A stretch of DNA of 55,332 nucleotides from Desulfocapsaceae bacterium (GTDB lineage Bacteria; Desulfobacterota; Desulfobulbia; Desulfobulbales; Desulfocapsaceae), in assembly GCA_030065655.1 (NCBI GenBank), contig JASJDT010000005.1, forward strand, positions 1 to 55,332, written 5' to 3'. Under the pieces are notes generated by a model. The model ran no database searches, had not been told where the DNA came from, and worked only from the letters and a program-made list of their open reading frames with translations. A program made the translations under genes and the position numbers. Below are positions 35,367 through 44,167 of the stretch, in pieces. Every line of letters begins with the position of its first letter. Positions within the stretch are counted from its first letter, which is position 1.

Positions 35367-37220
35367 TCAGGAAGATCCTTTCTTTTCCTCCAATTCCTGC
35401 CAGCGGTCATAAAGTGCTTCCACCTCCTTTTTAACCGCTTCCAGTTTCTGCCAGCACTCCTCAAGCTTTTCCGGATCGGCTGAACAGGATGGGTTGACAA
35501 GCTCTTCCTCAAGTATGGCTTGAAGGGTCTCTAACTCTTCAATTTTACCCTCCAGCTGATCATATTCCCGCTGGTCCAGATAGGACAACCTTCCCGCCTT
35601 CACTCCCGCTCTGCCCTTTTCTTTTTGGGAAGCTTTTCCATCGTTCGTGAGAGGAGCAATCACCTGATCGCTCACTGTTTTTTCCTGTAGGGCGGCAAGC
35701 CACTGACGATAATCAGCGTAATATCCAGCATCCCCTTCCCCGGTAAAGCCAATAACCCTATCACACACACGATCAAGCAGATATCGATCATGACTTACTA
35801 GTATGAGAGCGCCGGCAAACTCGGTAAGGCTTTCTTCCAGAACGTACAAGGAGCCAATGTCCAGGTCGTTGGTCGGTTCATCGAGTAGGAGAATATCAGC
35901 TGGCTGCAGCATAAGTGAAGCTATGAGAATACGGGCCTGCTCACCACCTGAGAGTTCTCTCACCGGCGTTTCGAGTTGATCAGCCTTAAAAAGAAAACGT
36001 TTGGCCCAGGAAACCACATGGAGTGATCTTCCCTGAAAAACAACAGAGTCGCCTTCCGGTGCTAGAGCTCGTCGTAGACTCAGTGAAGTATCAAGCTTGG
36101 CTCTTTTCTGGTCAAAGTGTACAATGTTAATTTTATCTGCTGTTTTGATTGAACCTTCATCGAGAAACTCAACACTCTCTTCTCCTGCAGCGAGAATCTC
36201 CATCAACGTCGACTTACCACAGCCATTCTTCCCCAGAAGGCCAAGTCGCGAGCCCGGAGATAGGACGATATCCAAGGTCGCAAAAAGCTTTTTATCACCA
36301 TAAGATTTAGTAAGTTGGGTGGCCTCAAGCAGTTTTTTGGTTTTTCTCCCTGTTCCCCTAAATTCTAGATCAAACTTTCCAGAAGATCGATTTCTTCTTT
36401 TTACGTCGGCCAACTCATCCTGGAGTCTGTGAGCTTTGTCAATACGGTAGCGGGCCTTCGAAGTTCGTGCTTTCGGGCCTCGATCGAGCCATTCATTCTC
36501 ACGCCGAACTTTATTGCTGAGACGATGTTCCATTTCCATCTGCTGCTCCAGATGCACTTGGCGCTTCTGCTCAAAAGCACGGTAAGCACCCTGCACTTGA
36601 AAGGAACCACCGGAATACATGGGTGACAATTCAACCATTCTGTTGGCGCAATTTTCGAGGAATTGCCGGTCATGACTCACTAAAATGAAGGCGGAGGGAC
36701 CATCGGGCAGACTACTGAGAATTAACTTTTCCAGCCAGATTATGCCCTCGATATCCAGGTGGTTCGTTGGCTCATCAAAGGCCAACAGGGTTGGTCTGTT
36801 TAACAGGACCCGGCAGATAGCCAGGCGCTTTCGCCAACCTCCAGACAAGTATCTTACCTGTTGGCTATCATCACCAAACTCGGCTCGGCTCAACAACTCT
36901 GCAATTCTGGCATGTTTGTCAGCATCCTCAAGAGTATGATCTGCCAGTGCAGCATAAAGGTTTTCAGACGCGGTCAACTCCTCATCAAAGATATCCTCCT
37001 GGGCAAGATAGCCGAGTTTTACCTGCTTCCCATATAGCAAGGCACCCTCATCAGCCTCCTCCAGTCCACAAATAATTTTCAAGAGTGTCGACTTCCCAGA
37101 GCCATTCGGTCCGACAAGACCAATTCGGTCTCCAGGATGAATAATCAAATCAATATCTTGAAAAAGCGGTTCGGCTCCAAAGGACTTAGCCAGTGATTGG
37201 CAGGCAACTAGATTTGACAT
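35367..37220 (-). CDS. ABC-F family ATPase (Uup-like)
   Basis: 617 residues with two ATP-binding domains and no membrane part. The first Walker A is GPNGSGKSTLL (residue 38 on) with signature YLSGGWRKRLAI; the second is GKNGCGKSTLM with ELSGGEQARIL. Both Walker B motifs are followed by DEPTNHLD or DEPTNDLD, the ABC-F hallmark. The linker is charged, and the C-terminus (about 530-617) is a Glu/Lys-rich coiled coil (YDQLEGKIEELETLQAILEE) typical of Uup, which binds DNA and ribosome-related targets. The stop is directly adjacent to that of the convergent GGDEF gene. Confidence 0.93.
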   Translation of the reverse strand: MSNLVACQSLAKSFGAEPLFQDIDLIIHPGDRIGLVGPNGSGKSTLLKIICGLEEADEGALLYGKQVKLGYLAQEDIFDEELTASENLYAALADHTLEDADKHARIAELLSRAEFGDDSQQVRYLSGGWRKRLAICRVLLNRPTLLAFDEPTNHLDIEGIIWLEKLILSSLPDGPSAFILVSHDRQFLENCANRMVELSPMYSGGSFQVQGAYRAFEQKRQVHLEQQMEMEHRLSNKVRRENEWLDRGPKARTSKARYRIDKAHRLQDELADVKRRNRSSGKFDLEFRGTGRKTKKLLEATQLTKSYGDKKLFATLDIVLSPGSRLGLLGKNGCGKSTLMEILAAGEESVEFLDEGSIKTADKINIVHFDQKRAKLDTSLSLRRALAPEGDSVVFQGRSLHVVSWAKRFLFKADQLETPVRELSGGEQARILIASLMLQPADILLLDEPTNDLDIGSLYVLEESLTEFAGALILVSHDRYLLDRVCDRVIGFTGEGDAGYYADYRQWLAALQEKTVSDQVIAPLTNDGKASQKEKGRAGVKAGRLSYLDQREYDQLEGKIEELETLQAILEEELVNPSCSADPEKLEECWQKLEAVKKEVEALYDRWQELEEKKGSS

Positions 37221-37269
37221 ACAAATTTCTATGGCATATACTCACACTTGGGCAAAAATTTCTTGCCTG

Positions 37270-37298
37270 AAAAAACGGTCTATACGACCATTTTTTTT
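37270..37298. terminator. Small A/T-flanked stem-loop between divergent genes
   Basis: ggtc and gacc form a 4-bp stem around tatac; it is flanked by aaaaaa on the left and tttttttt on the right, which could extend the pairing. It resembles a weak bidirectional terminator but lies between two divergent genes, where none is expected, so its role is unclear. Confidence 0.25.
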
Positions 37299-37492
37299 AA
37301 AGAAGGCTTGAACATGACCGAGAAAATCAATTATATTAATATCTTATATGATCGTTTTCTGGTTGATTTTTCAAAAGCTTCCGAGTAACATATTTGTAAT
37401 AATGGCGTGAGTTTGAGTTAAAATACCAAGGTGTTAAGGAATTCAGGCAATAAATGAAAGCATTTTTATACAACTATATAAAAGAAAGTGCA

Positions 37493-38539
37493 ATGAGTGA
37501 ACATTTTCACATTATCATCGCGGGTGACCAGCATCGACCATTTTCCTGTAAGATCTCCAAAAAGAACGCGATCATCACAGTAGCATCAGTACTTTTTATC
37601 GCATCAGTTCTTTTTTCCACTGGTTTTTTTACCTCAGCCCTTTACACCCATAACAGGATCATGGCCAAAGGCATGTCTTCAGCCAAGGAGAAGGTGAAGG
37701 AAACGTTGGCTGCCAACATTGATCTACGTAAACGTATAGACCAGCAGGACGAAGAGAGTGAAAAACACATAGCTCACTTGGAAAGAAAACACGCCGAAGA
37801 ACTCAACAATTTAATAGCAAAATATACTACTCAGGTCACGAAGCTTAAAGAAGTCAATGAGCAACAGAGAATCGCCTTCCAGGAAGAAAAAGAGCGTCTT
37901 TTGTCAACTACGGTAAGTCAGCTGGAGACCCGGAGTAAATTTATTGAAGATGTCATCACTGATATCGGCATAGACATAGAGCCACCAGTAATCAAGCAAT
38001 CTTCAAAGATCAAGGGAACACAGAAAGGTGGTCCTTTTATTGCGGCAGAAGACAGCAAGTATGACGAATTGCTTTATCGTGCCGATAATTACCTGCAAAC
38101 ACTTAAGACCACACCACTCGGAAGACCAGTCAATACTTCGGTCTCTTCCTGGTTCGGCAAGCGCAGAGATCCTCTTAACCGAAGAAATGCTTTTCATGAA
38201 GGTATAGATTTTCGTGGTAGAACCGGTGATCCAGTTCGCGCGACAGCCGACGGCAAGGTGATTTATGCCGGGAAGAACGGTGGCTATGGCAACTTCATCA
38301 AAATTAGCCATGGCAACGGCTACACGACCAGCTACGCCCATATGCATCGCCTGTTCGTGAGCTGGGGAGACCGAGTCACCCGTGGACAGAAAATCGGTTC
38401 CGTTGGCAACTCAGGTCGTTCTACCGGCTCTCACCTGCACTATGAAGTCAACTTGAATGGCAGGCCGATAAACCCCGCTAAACTCATGAAGGTTGCAAAT
38501 CTGACATGCAAATTCAACACGGATCTGGAGACAGAATAA
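37493..38539 (+). CDS. M23 family metallopeptidase (LytM-type), membrane-anchored
   Basis: About 348 residues. It has a cytoplasmic tip (HFHIIIAGDQHRPFSCKIS), a membrane helix at about 25-50, a long coiled-coil region (about 60-150, many Glu/Lys) and a C-terminal M23 domain. Zinc ligands are visible in AFHEGIDF (His-x3-Asp) and SHLHYEVN (His-x-His), with GNGYTTSYAHM between. It would cut peptidoglycan cross-links or act as a scaffold. A start at ATG 37454 is possible; 37493 is preferred because the opening from there resembles related proteins. It overlaps the bactofilin gene by one base (TAATG), pointing to a shared role in cell shape. Confidence 0.88.
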   Translation: MSEHFHIIIAGDQHRPFSCKISKKNAIITVASVLFIASVLFSTGFFTSALYTHNRIMAKGMSSAKEKVKETLAANIDLRKRIDQQDEESEKHIAHLERKHAEELNNLIAKYTTQVTKLKEVNEQQRIAFQEEKERLLSTTVSQLETRSKFIEDVITDIGIDIEPPVIKQSSKIKGTQKGGPFIAAEDSKYDELLYRADNYLQTLKTTPLGRPVNTSVSSWFGKRRDPLNRRNAFHEGIDFRGRTGDPVRATADGKVIYAGKNGGYGNFIKISHGNGYTTSYAHMHRLFVSWGDRVTRGQKIGSVGNSGRSTGSHLHYEVNLNGRPINPAKLMKVANLTCKFNTDLETE

Positions 38540-38985
38540 TGTTCGCCAAGAAAGAGGCATTGGAAAAAGAATTTGAGAAAGTTGAAGGTGAGGCGATTTC
38601 ATCAATTATTGATGGAAGCATGTCCGTTACCGGCGAGATTTCATTCAAAGGGAAGACCCGAATCGATGGGGTTATCAACGGCAATATCACTGGTGAGCAT
38701 CTTATTCTCAGCAAGGACGGGAAAATAAACGGTGATATCAAAGTTACCTCCTTCATTTGCCAGGGAGTTTTTGTTGGCAATATTGAAACCAAAATTCTCA
38801 CGGCGAAGAGAGGCTCATCGATCAATGGCAAGATTGTTGCCGGCAACCTCACGGTAGAACCAGGGGCTAGCCTTGATGGTGAGATAAAAGCTGCCGCCAA
38901 GGATGCTGCTCCAACCGCTATGCCAGCCAACAATTTAAAACCAGCCATACTCAAAAGTGAGAATAAAACAGCTGAGAGTAAATAG
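38539..38985 (+). CDS. Bactofilin
   Basis: A 148-residue polymer-forming cytoskeletal protein. After a short N-terminal tail comes the right-handed beta-helix core with regularly spaced Gly/Ile/Val: SIIDGSMSVTGEISFKGKTR, IDGVINGNITG and GASLDGEIKAA. A Lys/Ala-rich disordered tail follows. Bactofilins scaffold peptidoglycan-modifying enzymes, and an adjacent M23 peptidase gene is a common arrangement. The ATG at 38539 shares a base with the peptidase stop codon. Confidence 0.93.
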   Translation: MFAKKEALEKEFEKVEGEAISSIIDGSMSVTGEISFKGKTRIDGVINGNITGEHLILSKDGKINGDIKVTSFICQGVFVGNIETKILTAKRGSSINGKIVAGNLTVEPGASLDGEIKAAAKDAAPTAMPANNLKPAILKSENKTAESK

Positions 38986-39017
38986 TTTCATTCCCTTCCT
39001 ACTCAAGGCTTTGCGTG

Positions 39018-39266
39018 ATGGCATCGAAATCCAAATCTACGAAAATAGTCAATCTGCTGAGCTGCCCATTCTGTGAAAACAGCAAAGAGTTCTTTGAAGT
39101 TGCCGAGGACGCCCTCATTACCACCTATTACGGCCAGAACGAAGACGGCAGCTTTACCGCAAATGATCAGAACTCTGAAATTATGGGAAGTGTCCGCCTC
39201 TATTGTGGAAACTGCGGTGAGAACCTTGACGCATTCCATGATCGATTTCGTGAGATGATATTTTGA
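39018..39266 (+). CDS. Small zinc-ribbon protein
   Basis: 82 residues with two Cys knuckles, SCPFCENSKEFFEVAED at the front and YCGNCGENLDAF near the end, consistent with one zinc site. Function and family are not recognised. The ATG follows GTG by one codon (GTG at 39015 also possible). It overlaps the next gene, an ATP-grasp ligase, by four bases (TTGA), so they are probably coupled. It lies 32 bases after bactofilin. Confidence 0.7.
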   Translation: MASKSKSTKIVNLLSCPFCENSKEFFEVAEDALITTYYGQNEDGSFTANDQNSEIMGSVRLYCGNCGENLDAFHDRFREMIF

Positions 39267-40057
39267 GCCGTTCTCCCCGCCTTATTTGCGACAGAAAAAC
39301 CCTTATAGCAGAGTTTGAAAATCTATGTCGCGGTGACATTGTCAGCGGCAGGATGCAATTAAGATCAGGTGAAGAGCACCTGCTCCTGGATCTTGTATCC
39401 AGAGGCGTGCATCTGGTTCCATCGGCCAAAGCGCAGTTAGCCAGCAAATCTAAAGTTTTCCAGGCAGCCATTTTCGGGAAATGGATGGTTCCAGAGACAA
39501 TGGTGATCTATAACAGGCATCAGCTACTGGAGATCACCAATGTTTACCATCGCCGTAAGATAACCAAGGTCGTCTTAAAACAGGACCGTAAAAATGCAGG
39601 TATGGGCATCCTCCTCTACCATTCCATAGAGGATATCTACAATCAGGCGGCCCATAACCTGCTCTCATATCCGTTTGTCATCCAACCCTTTATTGAAGAA
39701 AGCCGGGATATCCGCGTTGTGATTTTAGGTGATTACTTGGAGGCTTACACTCGTAGCAATCCTGATAATTTCCGCAACAATCTCCACTGTGGAGGAAGTT
39801 ACACCAACTCTAGGCTCTCACCCCCAGCCCTCAGTTTCTGTAGAGAAGTGATGAAAAGAGGAGATTTTCCCTATGGCCATCTCGACCTCATGCTCATTTC
39901 CGAAAAGACATTCTATCTTACTGAGATCAATCTTCGGGGCGGCCTGCACGGAGCCAGAATTTCAACAAAGGAATATAAGGATAAGATAGCAGAGATTGAG
40001 AGACAACTCGTTGATGATATTTTAGATGAGGAGAGGAAAACAAAAAGCGGTAAGTAG
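39263..40057 (+). CDS. ATP-grasp (RimK-like) ligase
   Basis: A 264-residue protein with an ATP-grasp fold. It contains KVVLKQDRKNAGMGILLY (the Lys and glycine-rich loop binding ATP), FVIQPFIEESRDIRVVILGD, and the metal-binding block HLDLMLISEKTFYLTEINLRGG. RimK-type enzymes join an amino acid such as glutamate to a carboxyl group of a peptide or small molecule. The start is a TTG overlapping the previous stop. Its place after an M23 peptidase, bactofilin and a zinc-ribbon gene suggests an envelope or protein-tagging role, which is inference only. The convergent dsrC and a shared terminator lie downstream. Confidence 0.8.
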   Translation: MSRSPRLICDRKTLIAEFENLCRGDIVSGRMQLRSGEEHLLLDLVSRGVHLVPSAKAQLASKSKVFQAAIFGKWMVPETMVIYNRHQLLEITNVYHRRKITKVVLKQDRKNAGMGILLYHSIEDIYNQAAHNLLSYPFVIQPFIEESRDIRVVILGDYLEAYTRSNPDNFRNNLHCGGSYTNSRLSPPALSFCREVMKRGDFPYGHLDLMLISEKTFYLTEINLRGGLHGARISTKEYKDKIAEIERQLVDDILDEERKTKSGK

Positions 40058-40070
40058 CGATTCAATATAA

Positions 40071-40106
40071 AAAAAGGGAGTTACCCGAGGGGTAACTCCC
40101 TTTAAA
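40071..40106 (-). terminator. Intrinsic terminator of dsrC (probably bidirectional)
   Basis: A near-perfect 12-bp stem (aagggagttacc with ggtaactccctt) and a 4-5 base loop is followed on the minus strand by TTTTTTT. It lies about 20 bases beyond the dsrC stop. On the plus strand the stem follows the ATP-grasp gene but has only three T residues, so it could also act, more weakly, in that direction. Confidence 0.88.
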
Positions 40107-40126
40107 CAATTCAGGCGACCAGCTAA

Positions 40127-40447
40127 TTATACACAACCGGTAGGCTTAGGCAGTCCAGCCATTTTACAGGCTCCCTTACCAGGTCCGGATGGGAACAGCT
40201 CATAGATGCGCTTGAGCGGAAAACCGGTGGTTTTAGAAAGAATACGTACCATTGGGGCAATACCGTTTTTCTTGTAGTACTCTTGGAGGGCATCGATTAC
40301 TTTCTGATGCTCTTCGGTCAGTTCGGCGATGCCTTCGGTACCTTTTACGTAGTCAACCCAGTCTTCGTTCCACTCATCCATACCTTTCAGCAGGAAACCA
40401 TCTTCGTCTACTGTGAAAGTCGATCCATTGTGCTCTAATGTTGGCAT
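40127..40447 (-). CDS. dsrC: DsrC, sulfur-carrier protein of dissimilatory sulfite reductase
   Basis: A 106-residue DsrC/TusE-family protein. It has the FLLKGMDEWNEDW and GIAPMVRILSKTTGFPLKRIYELFPSGP segments and the C-terminal arm with both redox Cys: C94 (GACKMAGL) and the penultimate C105 (TGCV), eleven residues apart. That is the full DsrC type rather than RspA or single-Cys forms. It carries the sulfur of sulfite as a trisulfide between DsrAB and the membrane DsrMKJOP. dsrAB is not in this window. GGAGG lies nine bases before the ATG, and the gene has its own promoter and terminator, consistent with high expression. Confidence 0.97.
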   Translation of the reverse strand: MPTLEHNGSTFTVDEDGFLLKGMDEWNEDWVDYVKGTEGIAELTEEHQKVIDALQEYYKKNGIAPMVRILSKTTGFPLKRIYELFPSGPGKGACKMAGLPKPTGCV

Positions 40448-40965
40448 TGTACAACCTCCTTTAAATTTATTGCATATGGCTTTCGCCGTTTTAAAATCTA
40501 AATGAAAAAACTAATTAGGCTTAATACTATAGCCGCAATCGTTTGTCAAGTGAATGACGAATCATTTTCTAATTAGCAGTTATTCCATTGTTATTACAAT
40601 GATTATTTGGGTCAAAAAAATGCCAAGACAGACCACTTTTTCAAGCAACTCCTAGCAATATTTCAAGGTTGTTAGACCACATCAGATTTGGACTCAAACA
40701 GTCATAGCCAGATGTATGTCGGTCACCAATCTATTACTAATCTCCTAACCGAATCTTATCCAGAATCGATGCCAAAAACAACCTTAGATTACTAAATTAG
40801 CCAATTTGAGAGGAACAGATTTCGATTTTTCCTTGCGCTTGACATCTAGAAAGAGTAAATCCAATTCCTGTTAATTGGAAAGTTGATCATTGTCTGATTT
40901 CAGCATATGCACACATTGCATGTTTGCTTTAATTCCGCAATCCTAAATATCATACGAGTATTTCT
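40448..40965. other. Intergenic region between dsrC and the PpiD-like gene
   Basis: 518 AT-rich bases with no credible gene. It contains the dsrC promoter and leader. A TTGACA at 40839-40844 on the plus strand lacks a good -10 box and might be the weak start of the foldase transcript. I see no riboswitch or repeat. Confidence 0.5.
40521..40549 (-). promoter_or_regulatory. Near-consensus sigma-70 promoter of dsrC
   Basis: On the minus strand TTGACA (40549-40544) and TATTAA (40526-40521) are separated by exactly 17 bases, about 75-100 bases upstream of the dsrC ATG. Such a good match fits an abundant protein. Confidence 0.75.
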
Positions 40966-42873
40966 ATGCTGCAAATTCTCCGAAATAAAGCCCAATCCAT
41001 AGTTATTCAAGCTGTTGTCGTCATTATCGCCCTTGTCTTCATATTCTGGGGAGTGGGGCCTAACCTGATGAACAGTAGGGAGGCGGCAATTGTGGTCAAT
41101 GATGAGGAAATTACCTTCACGGATTTCCAGGACGCCTATGATAGGACCTATAACAATCTCCGCGAACAGTTCGGAGGTACATTGCCTCAAGGTCTAGCCG
41201 AAAGTCTCGGTATAAGGAACCAGGTGGTCAACCAGCTTATCCAGGACGCTCTTCTCAGGCAGGGAGCAGCCGACATGGGCATAGTCATTAGCCAGGAAGA
41301 GATTCGTGACACCATTGAAAGTATGGTCCAATTTCAGGAAAACGGCGCCTTCAGTATGGACAAATATACATCTCTTCTCGCCCTGAATGGTTATTCCCCG
41401 CAGAAGTTTGAAGAAAAGGTGGAACGCGACATGCTTGCCCAAAAGGTGCAACTCAATATCGCCAAATTTGCCACCACGGCAACCCAGCATGAGATTGAGG
41501 ATCTCAATCGTCTGGAAAATGCGTCTGTGGCCATTAAGTACGTGAAAATAGATCCAGATGAATATGTGGAAGCGGTAGATACTGATCTTGATAAAATTAA
41601 AGAATGGTTTACGACCGTTGAGGAAAACTACAAAACAACTCCTCAAGTCAAACTAAAGTATCTCGATTTCAGTTACACGACGGTGGGGGCAAAAATCACC
41701 GTGGATGAGAGTGCGATAAAAAGCTACTACGATGAACATCTCGATGAGTACACCCAGGGTGAAAAACGGGGAGCCAGACATATTCTTTTTAAAGCCGATA
41801 CGAGCAGCAGCGCTGAGGTGCACCAGCAACAACGCAAAAAGGCAGAAGAAGTGCTGGCCATGGCGCAGGGCGGCCAGGATTTTGCCGCACTTGCCAAAGA
41901 ATATTCGGAAGGCCCATCTAAAGCTCAAGGAGGCAATCTCGGCCTATTTTCCCGGGGACAGATGGTAAAGCCATTTGAAGAAGCAGTTTTCGCACTTCCG
42001 CTGGGAGGGATTAGCGATGTGGTTACAACCTCATTTGGCTACCACATCATTAAGGTTGAAGAAATTCAGCCATCGGTCATCAAGCCATTCAGCGAGATCC
42101 AGGATGAGATAAAGACTGCGCTGCAAAATGAAGAAGCCAGGCCACTTGCCTTTCAACTCGCCAATGAAGCCTACGAAGGTATTATTGCTGCCGGGAGCCT
42201 GGAGTCCTTTCTCGAAGAGAACCCTGAGATTACTGTGCGGGAAACCGATTTCTTTTCGCGGTCTGATCCCCCCCAAGCCTTTAGCAATGATGTAACTTTC
42301 CTGACGACGGCGTTCGCTTTAAAGGAAAACGAACTCAGTTCCCTTATTGAAACTGACTCCGGTTATGCGATACTCTATGCAGTAGCGGTAAAGCAGCCGC
42401 AAGTGCCTGATTTTGGCACCGTCACCGATCAGGTCAGCAATGATTTTAAGCAATTCCGCGCTGAAGAGCTTGCTCGCCAGACGGCGGAAAACTTGCTTCA
42501 GCGATTGCAAGAAGGTGAAGGCACCTTGAAAGATCTTGCCGAGGAAGAAGGACTCATCGTCAAAAATTCATCCTACCTCAAGAAAAACAGCAGCGAAAAC
42601 GACGGACTCCCGGGTGGTCTGGTGCAGGCAGCTTTCGAGCTTTCCATCAATAAACAATACCCCGATGAGCCATTTTCAGCCGATACCGAATTATTTGTCT
42701 ACGAATTCGTCGATAGAAAAATTCCCATGGGCAAACTGAATGAGCAAGAGTCCCAGCGTTATAGAAGCGCCATTATTCAACGCAAACAACAACAGGTCCT
42801 TACCAGTTGGTTAGAGTCCAGACGCAACCAGGCTAAGGTCTATACTCACCAGCGTTTGCAGTCAGATGTTTAG
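40966..42873 (+). CDS. PpiD/SurA-like peptidyl-prolyl isomerase, membrane-anchored foldase
   Basis: A 635-residue protein: an N-terminal membrane anchor (about 12-33, VIQAVVVIIALVFIFWGVGP), a SurA-N-type helical chaperone domain (about 40-220), a parvulin domain (about 265-360: ARHILFKAD, FAALAKEYSEGPSK, GGNLGLFSRGQMV, FGYHIIKVEE) and a second degenerate part. The domain order is that of PpiD, which helps proteins fold as they leave the Sec channel. The start is the ATG at 40966 without a strong ribosome site. Confidence 0.92.
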   Translation: MLQILRNKAQSIVIQAVVVIIALVFIFWGVGPNLMNSREAAIVVNDEEITFTDFQDAYDRTYNNLREQFGGTLPQGLAESLGIRNQVVNQLIQDALLRQGAADMGIVISQEEIRDTIESMVQFQENGAFSMDKYTSLLALNGYSPQKFEEKVERDMLAQKVQLNIAKFATTATQHEIEDLNRLENASVAIKYVKIDPDEYVEAVDTDLDKIKEWFTTVEENYKTTPQVKLKYLDFSYTTVGAKITVDESAIKSYYDEHLDEYTQGEKRGARHILFKADTSSSAEVHQQQRKKAEEVLAMAQGGQDFAALAKEYSEGPSKAQGGNLGLFSRGQMVKPFEEAVFALPLGGISDVVTTSFGYHIIKVEEIQPSVIKPFSEIQDEIKTALQNEEARPLAFQLANEAYEGIIAAGSLESFLEENPEITVRETDFFSRSDPPQAFSNDVTFLTTAFALKENELSSLIETDSGYAILYAVAVKQPQVPDFGTVTDQVSNDFKQFRAEELARQTAENLLQRLQEGEGTLKDLAEEEGLIVKNSSYLKKNSSENDGLPGGLVQAAFELSINKQYPDEPFSADTELFVYEFVDRKIPMGKLNEQESQRYRSAIIQRKQQQVLTSWLESRRNQAKVYTHQRLQSDV

Positions 42874-43079
42874 CCACAGTTTTTCCTACTTTTAGGCGAA
42901 TCAATATGGGCTGCTATCTCGTATTGCTGCAGTAATTTGCCAACAAGAATAGAGCAAATTCCTGCGCGTCTTGCCCAGCAGACTATCTTGATTTGTGGAA
43001 TATTACGGCTAGCCTGAACGCTCCGGGTTTTGGCGGTATGAGAGGAGGTTAAGTCAAATTAAAGGTGATCTAAACCTGG

Positions 43080-43769
43080 TTATTGCCTACCCTCATCTCC
43101 CATGAGAACTTTACGAACTCCTTCGTGGGATAGTTTGATACCAAAGTTATCATGCAATTTAGCTGCTATATCCCGATAGGACCACCTGTCCATACGCCAT
43201 TTCTTCATCTGGCGAATAATCCGCTGCTGCTCTGAGTCTTTTACTAGATAACCATCCTTTACGCGCCAACCAAAAGGTATTGGGCCACCAATATATCTTC
43301 CCTCTTTCAACATCTCCTGCTTTGCAGCCCTAATTGCTTCACCATGCTTACTGCTTTCACAGACCGCAAGCGACTTGAGCAACTTCCTGGTGAACCCGGC
43401 CTGGCCATCTGAAACCATCAGCTTTCTCTCCTGCGGTAAAGAAATATTGGCGTCAAGATCGACGCAGTAGAGAGCAACACCTCTTTTCTCTAGTTGGCTG
43501 AGGAATTTGTGTGCTTCTTTCGCTGAGCAAAGCACCCACTCAGCCTTGCAAGTGATCAGGATATCACCATTTTGCAAACCGCCAAGAAGCTTTGCTCCTT
43601 CTTTTCTCTCGCGAAACGGCCGCCTGAGAGAAGAATCTCGCTCAAAACAATAATATTGGATCTCTATATCCAACTGCCTGGCGTATTTTTCCAAAGCGGA
43701 CCGTTGCCCATCTGCATCAGGGATTTCAGCATCGTATGCTGATTGAAAAATATATCCTACAGCACTCAT
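43080..43769 (-). CDS. Serine-recombinase-like protein, catalytically degenerate
   Basis: 229 residues. The N-terminal resolvase-like domain begins VGYIFQSAYDAE, with the Ser (S10) at the nucleophile position but Phe in place of the preceding conserved Arg. The usual active-site block DRLxRS is here EWVLCS (77-82), so both Arg are lost. RRPFRERKEGAKLL and GDILI complete the fold. Residues 135-229 match the recombinase DNA-binding region (GRYIGGPIPFGWRVKDG, SYRDIAAKL, SHEGVRKVL). It is far shorter than large serine integrases and unlikely to recombine DNA; it may be a DNA-binding regulator derived from a recombinase. No att-like repeats or phage genes flank it. Confidence 0.8.
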   Translation of the reverse strand: MSAVGYIFQSAYDAEIPDADGQRSALEKYARQLDIEIQYYCFERDSSLRRPFRERKEGAKLLGGLQNGDILITCKAEWVLCSAKEAHKFLSQLEKRGVALYCVDLDANISLPQERKLMVSDGQAGFTRKLLKSLAVCESSKHGEAIRAAKQEMLKEGRYIGGPIPFGWRVKDGYLVKDSEQQRIIRQMKKWRMDRWSYRDIAAKLHDNFGIKLSHEGVRKVLMGDEGRQ

Positions 43770-44167
43770 CGTCTCTCCTCATAACAAGCATAGAAATATC
43801 TCCCAACTAAAAGCAGCGGAAAAATACATCCAGTCACGTGCCAAGTGGAGAAATAGACCAAATTCCTGTGCTTACACTTACAGCAAAACTAATTTTTGCC
43901 GCTACTTCAAGATCTTATCGCAGAGGCAACGGAAGTTTATATTTTTACAACTTTTTTGTTCAATTCCATAATATACATGCTATAGTAGCATGTTCGGCCG
44001 CCTATTTTTCGTTGATTGGATATAAGTTAATTGCTGGGATGTCAATCCAGATGATCATACTCTTTCGAAAACAGGCTCCACCTTCGCAATATAGATAAAT
44101 AATCTATTTGTTTCACTGACTTTCAAAATTTACGTTGAAAACGACCACCATCAGTAAATCACTAAAC
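43770..44167. other. Intergenic region between the recombinase-like and SNF2 genes
   Basis: About 400 AT-rich bases separating divergent genes. The notable feature is an 8-bp perfect inverted repeat with a 3-base centre at 43975-43993 (listed separately). No other gene or RNA was recognised. Confidence 0.5.
43975..43993. promoter_or_regulatory. Operator-like palindrome
   Basis: acatgcta and tagcatgt flank a 3-base centre, making a perfect 8-bp dyad. A TATAGT (43981-43986), which could be a -10 box for the rightward SNF2 gene, lies inside it. This looks like a repressor site overlapping a promoter; the neighbouring recombinase-like DNA-binding protein is an obvious candidate binder, by inference only. 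Confidence 0.4.
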
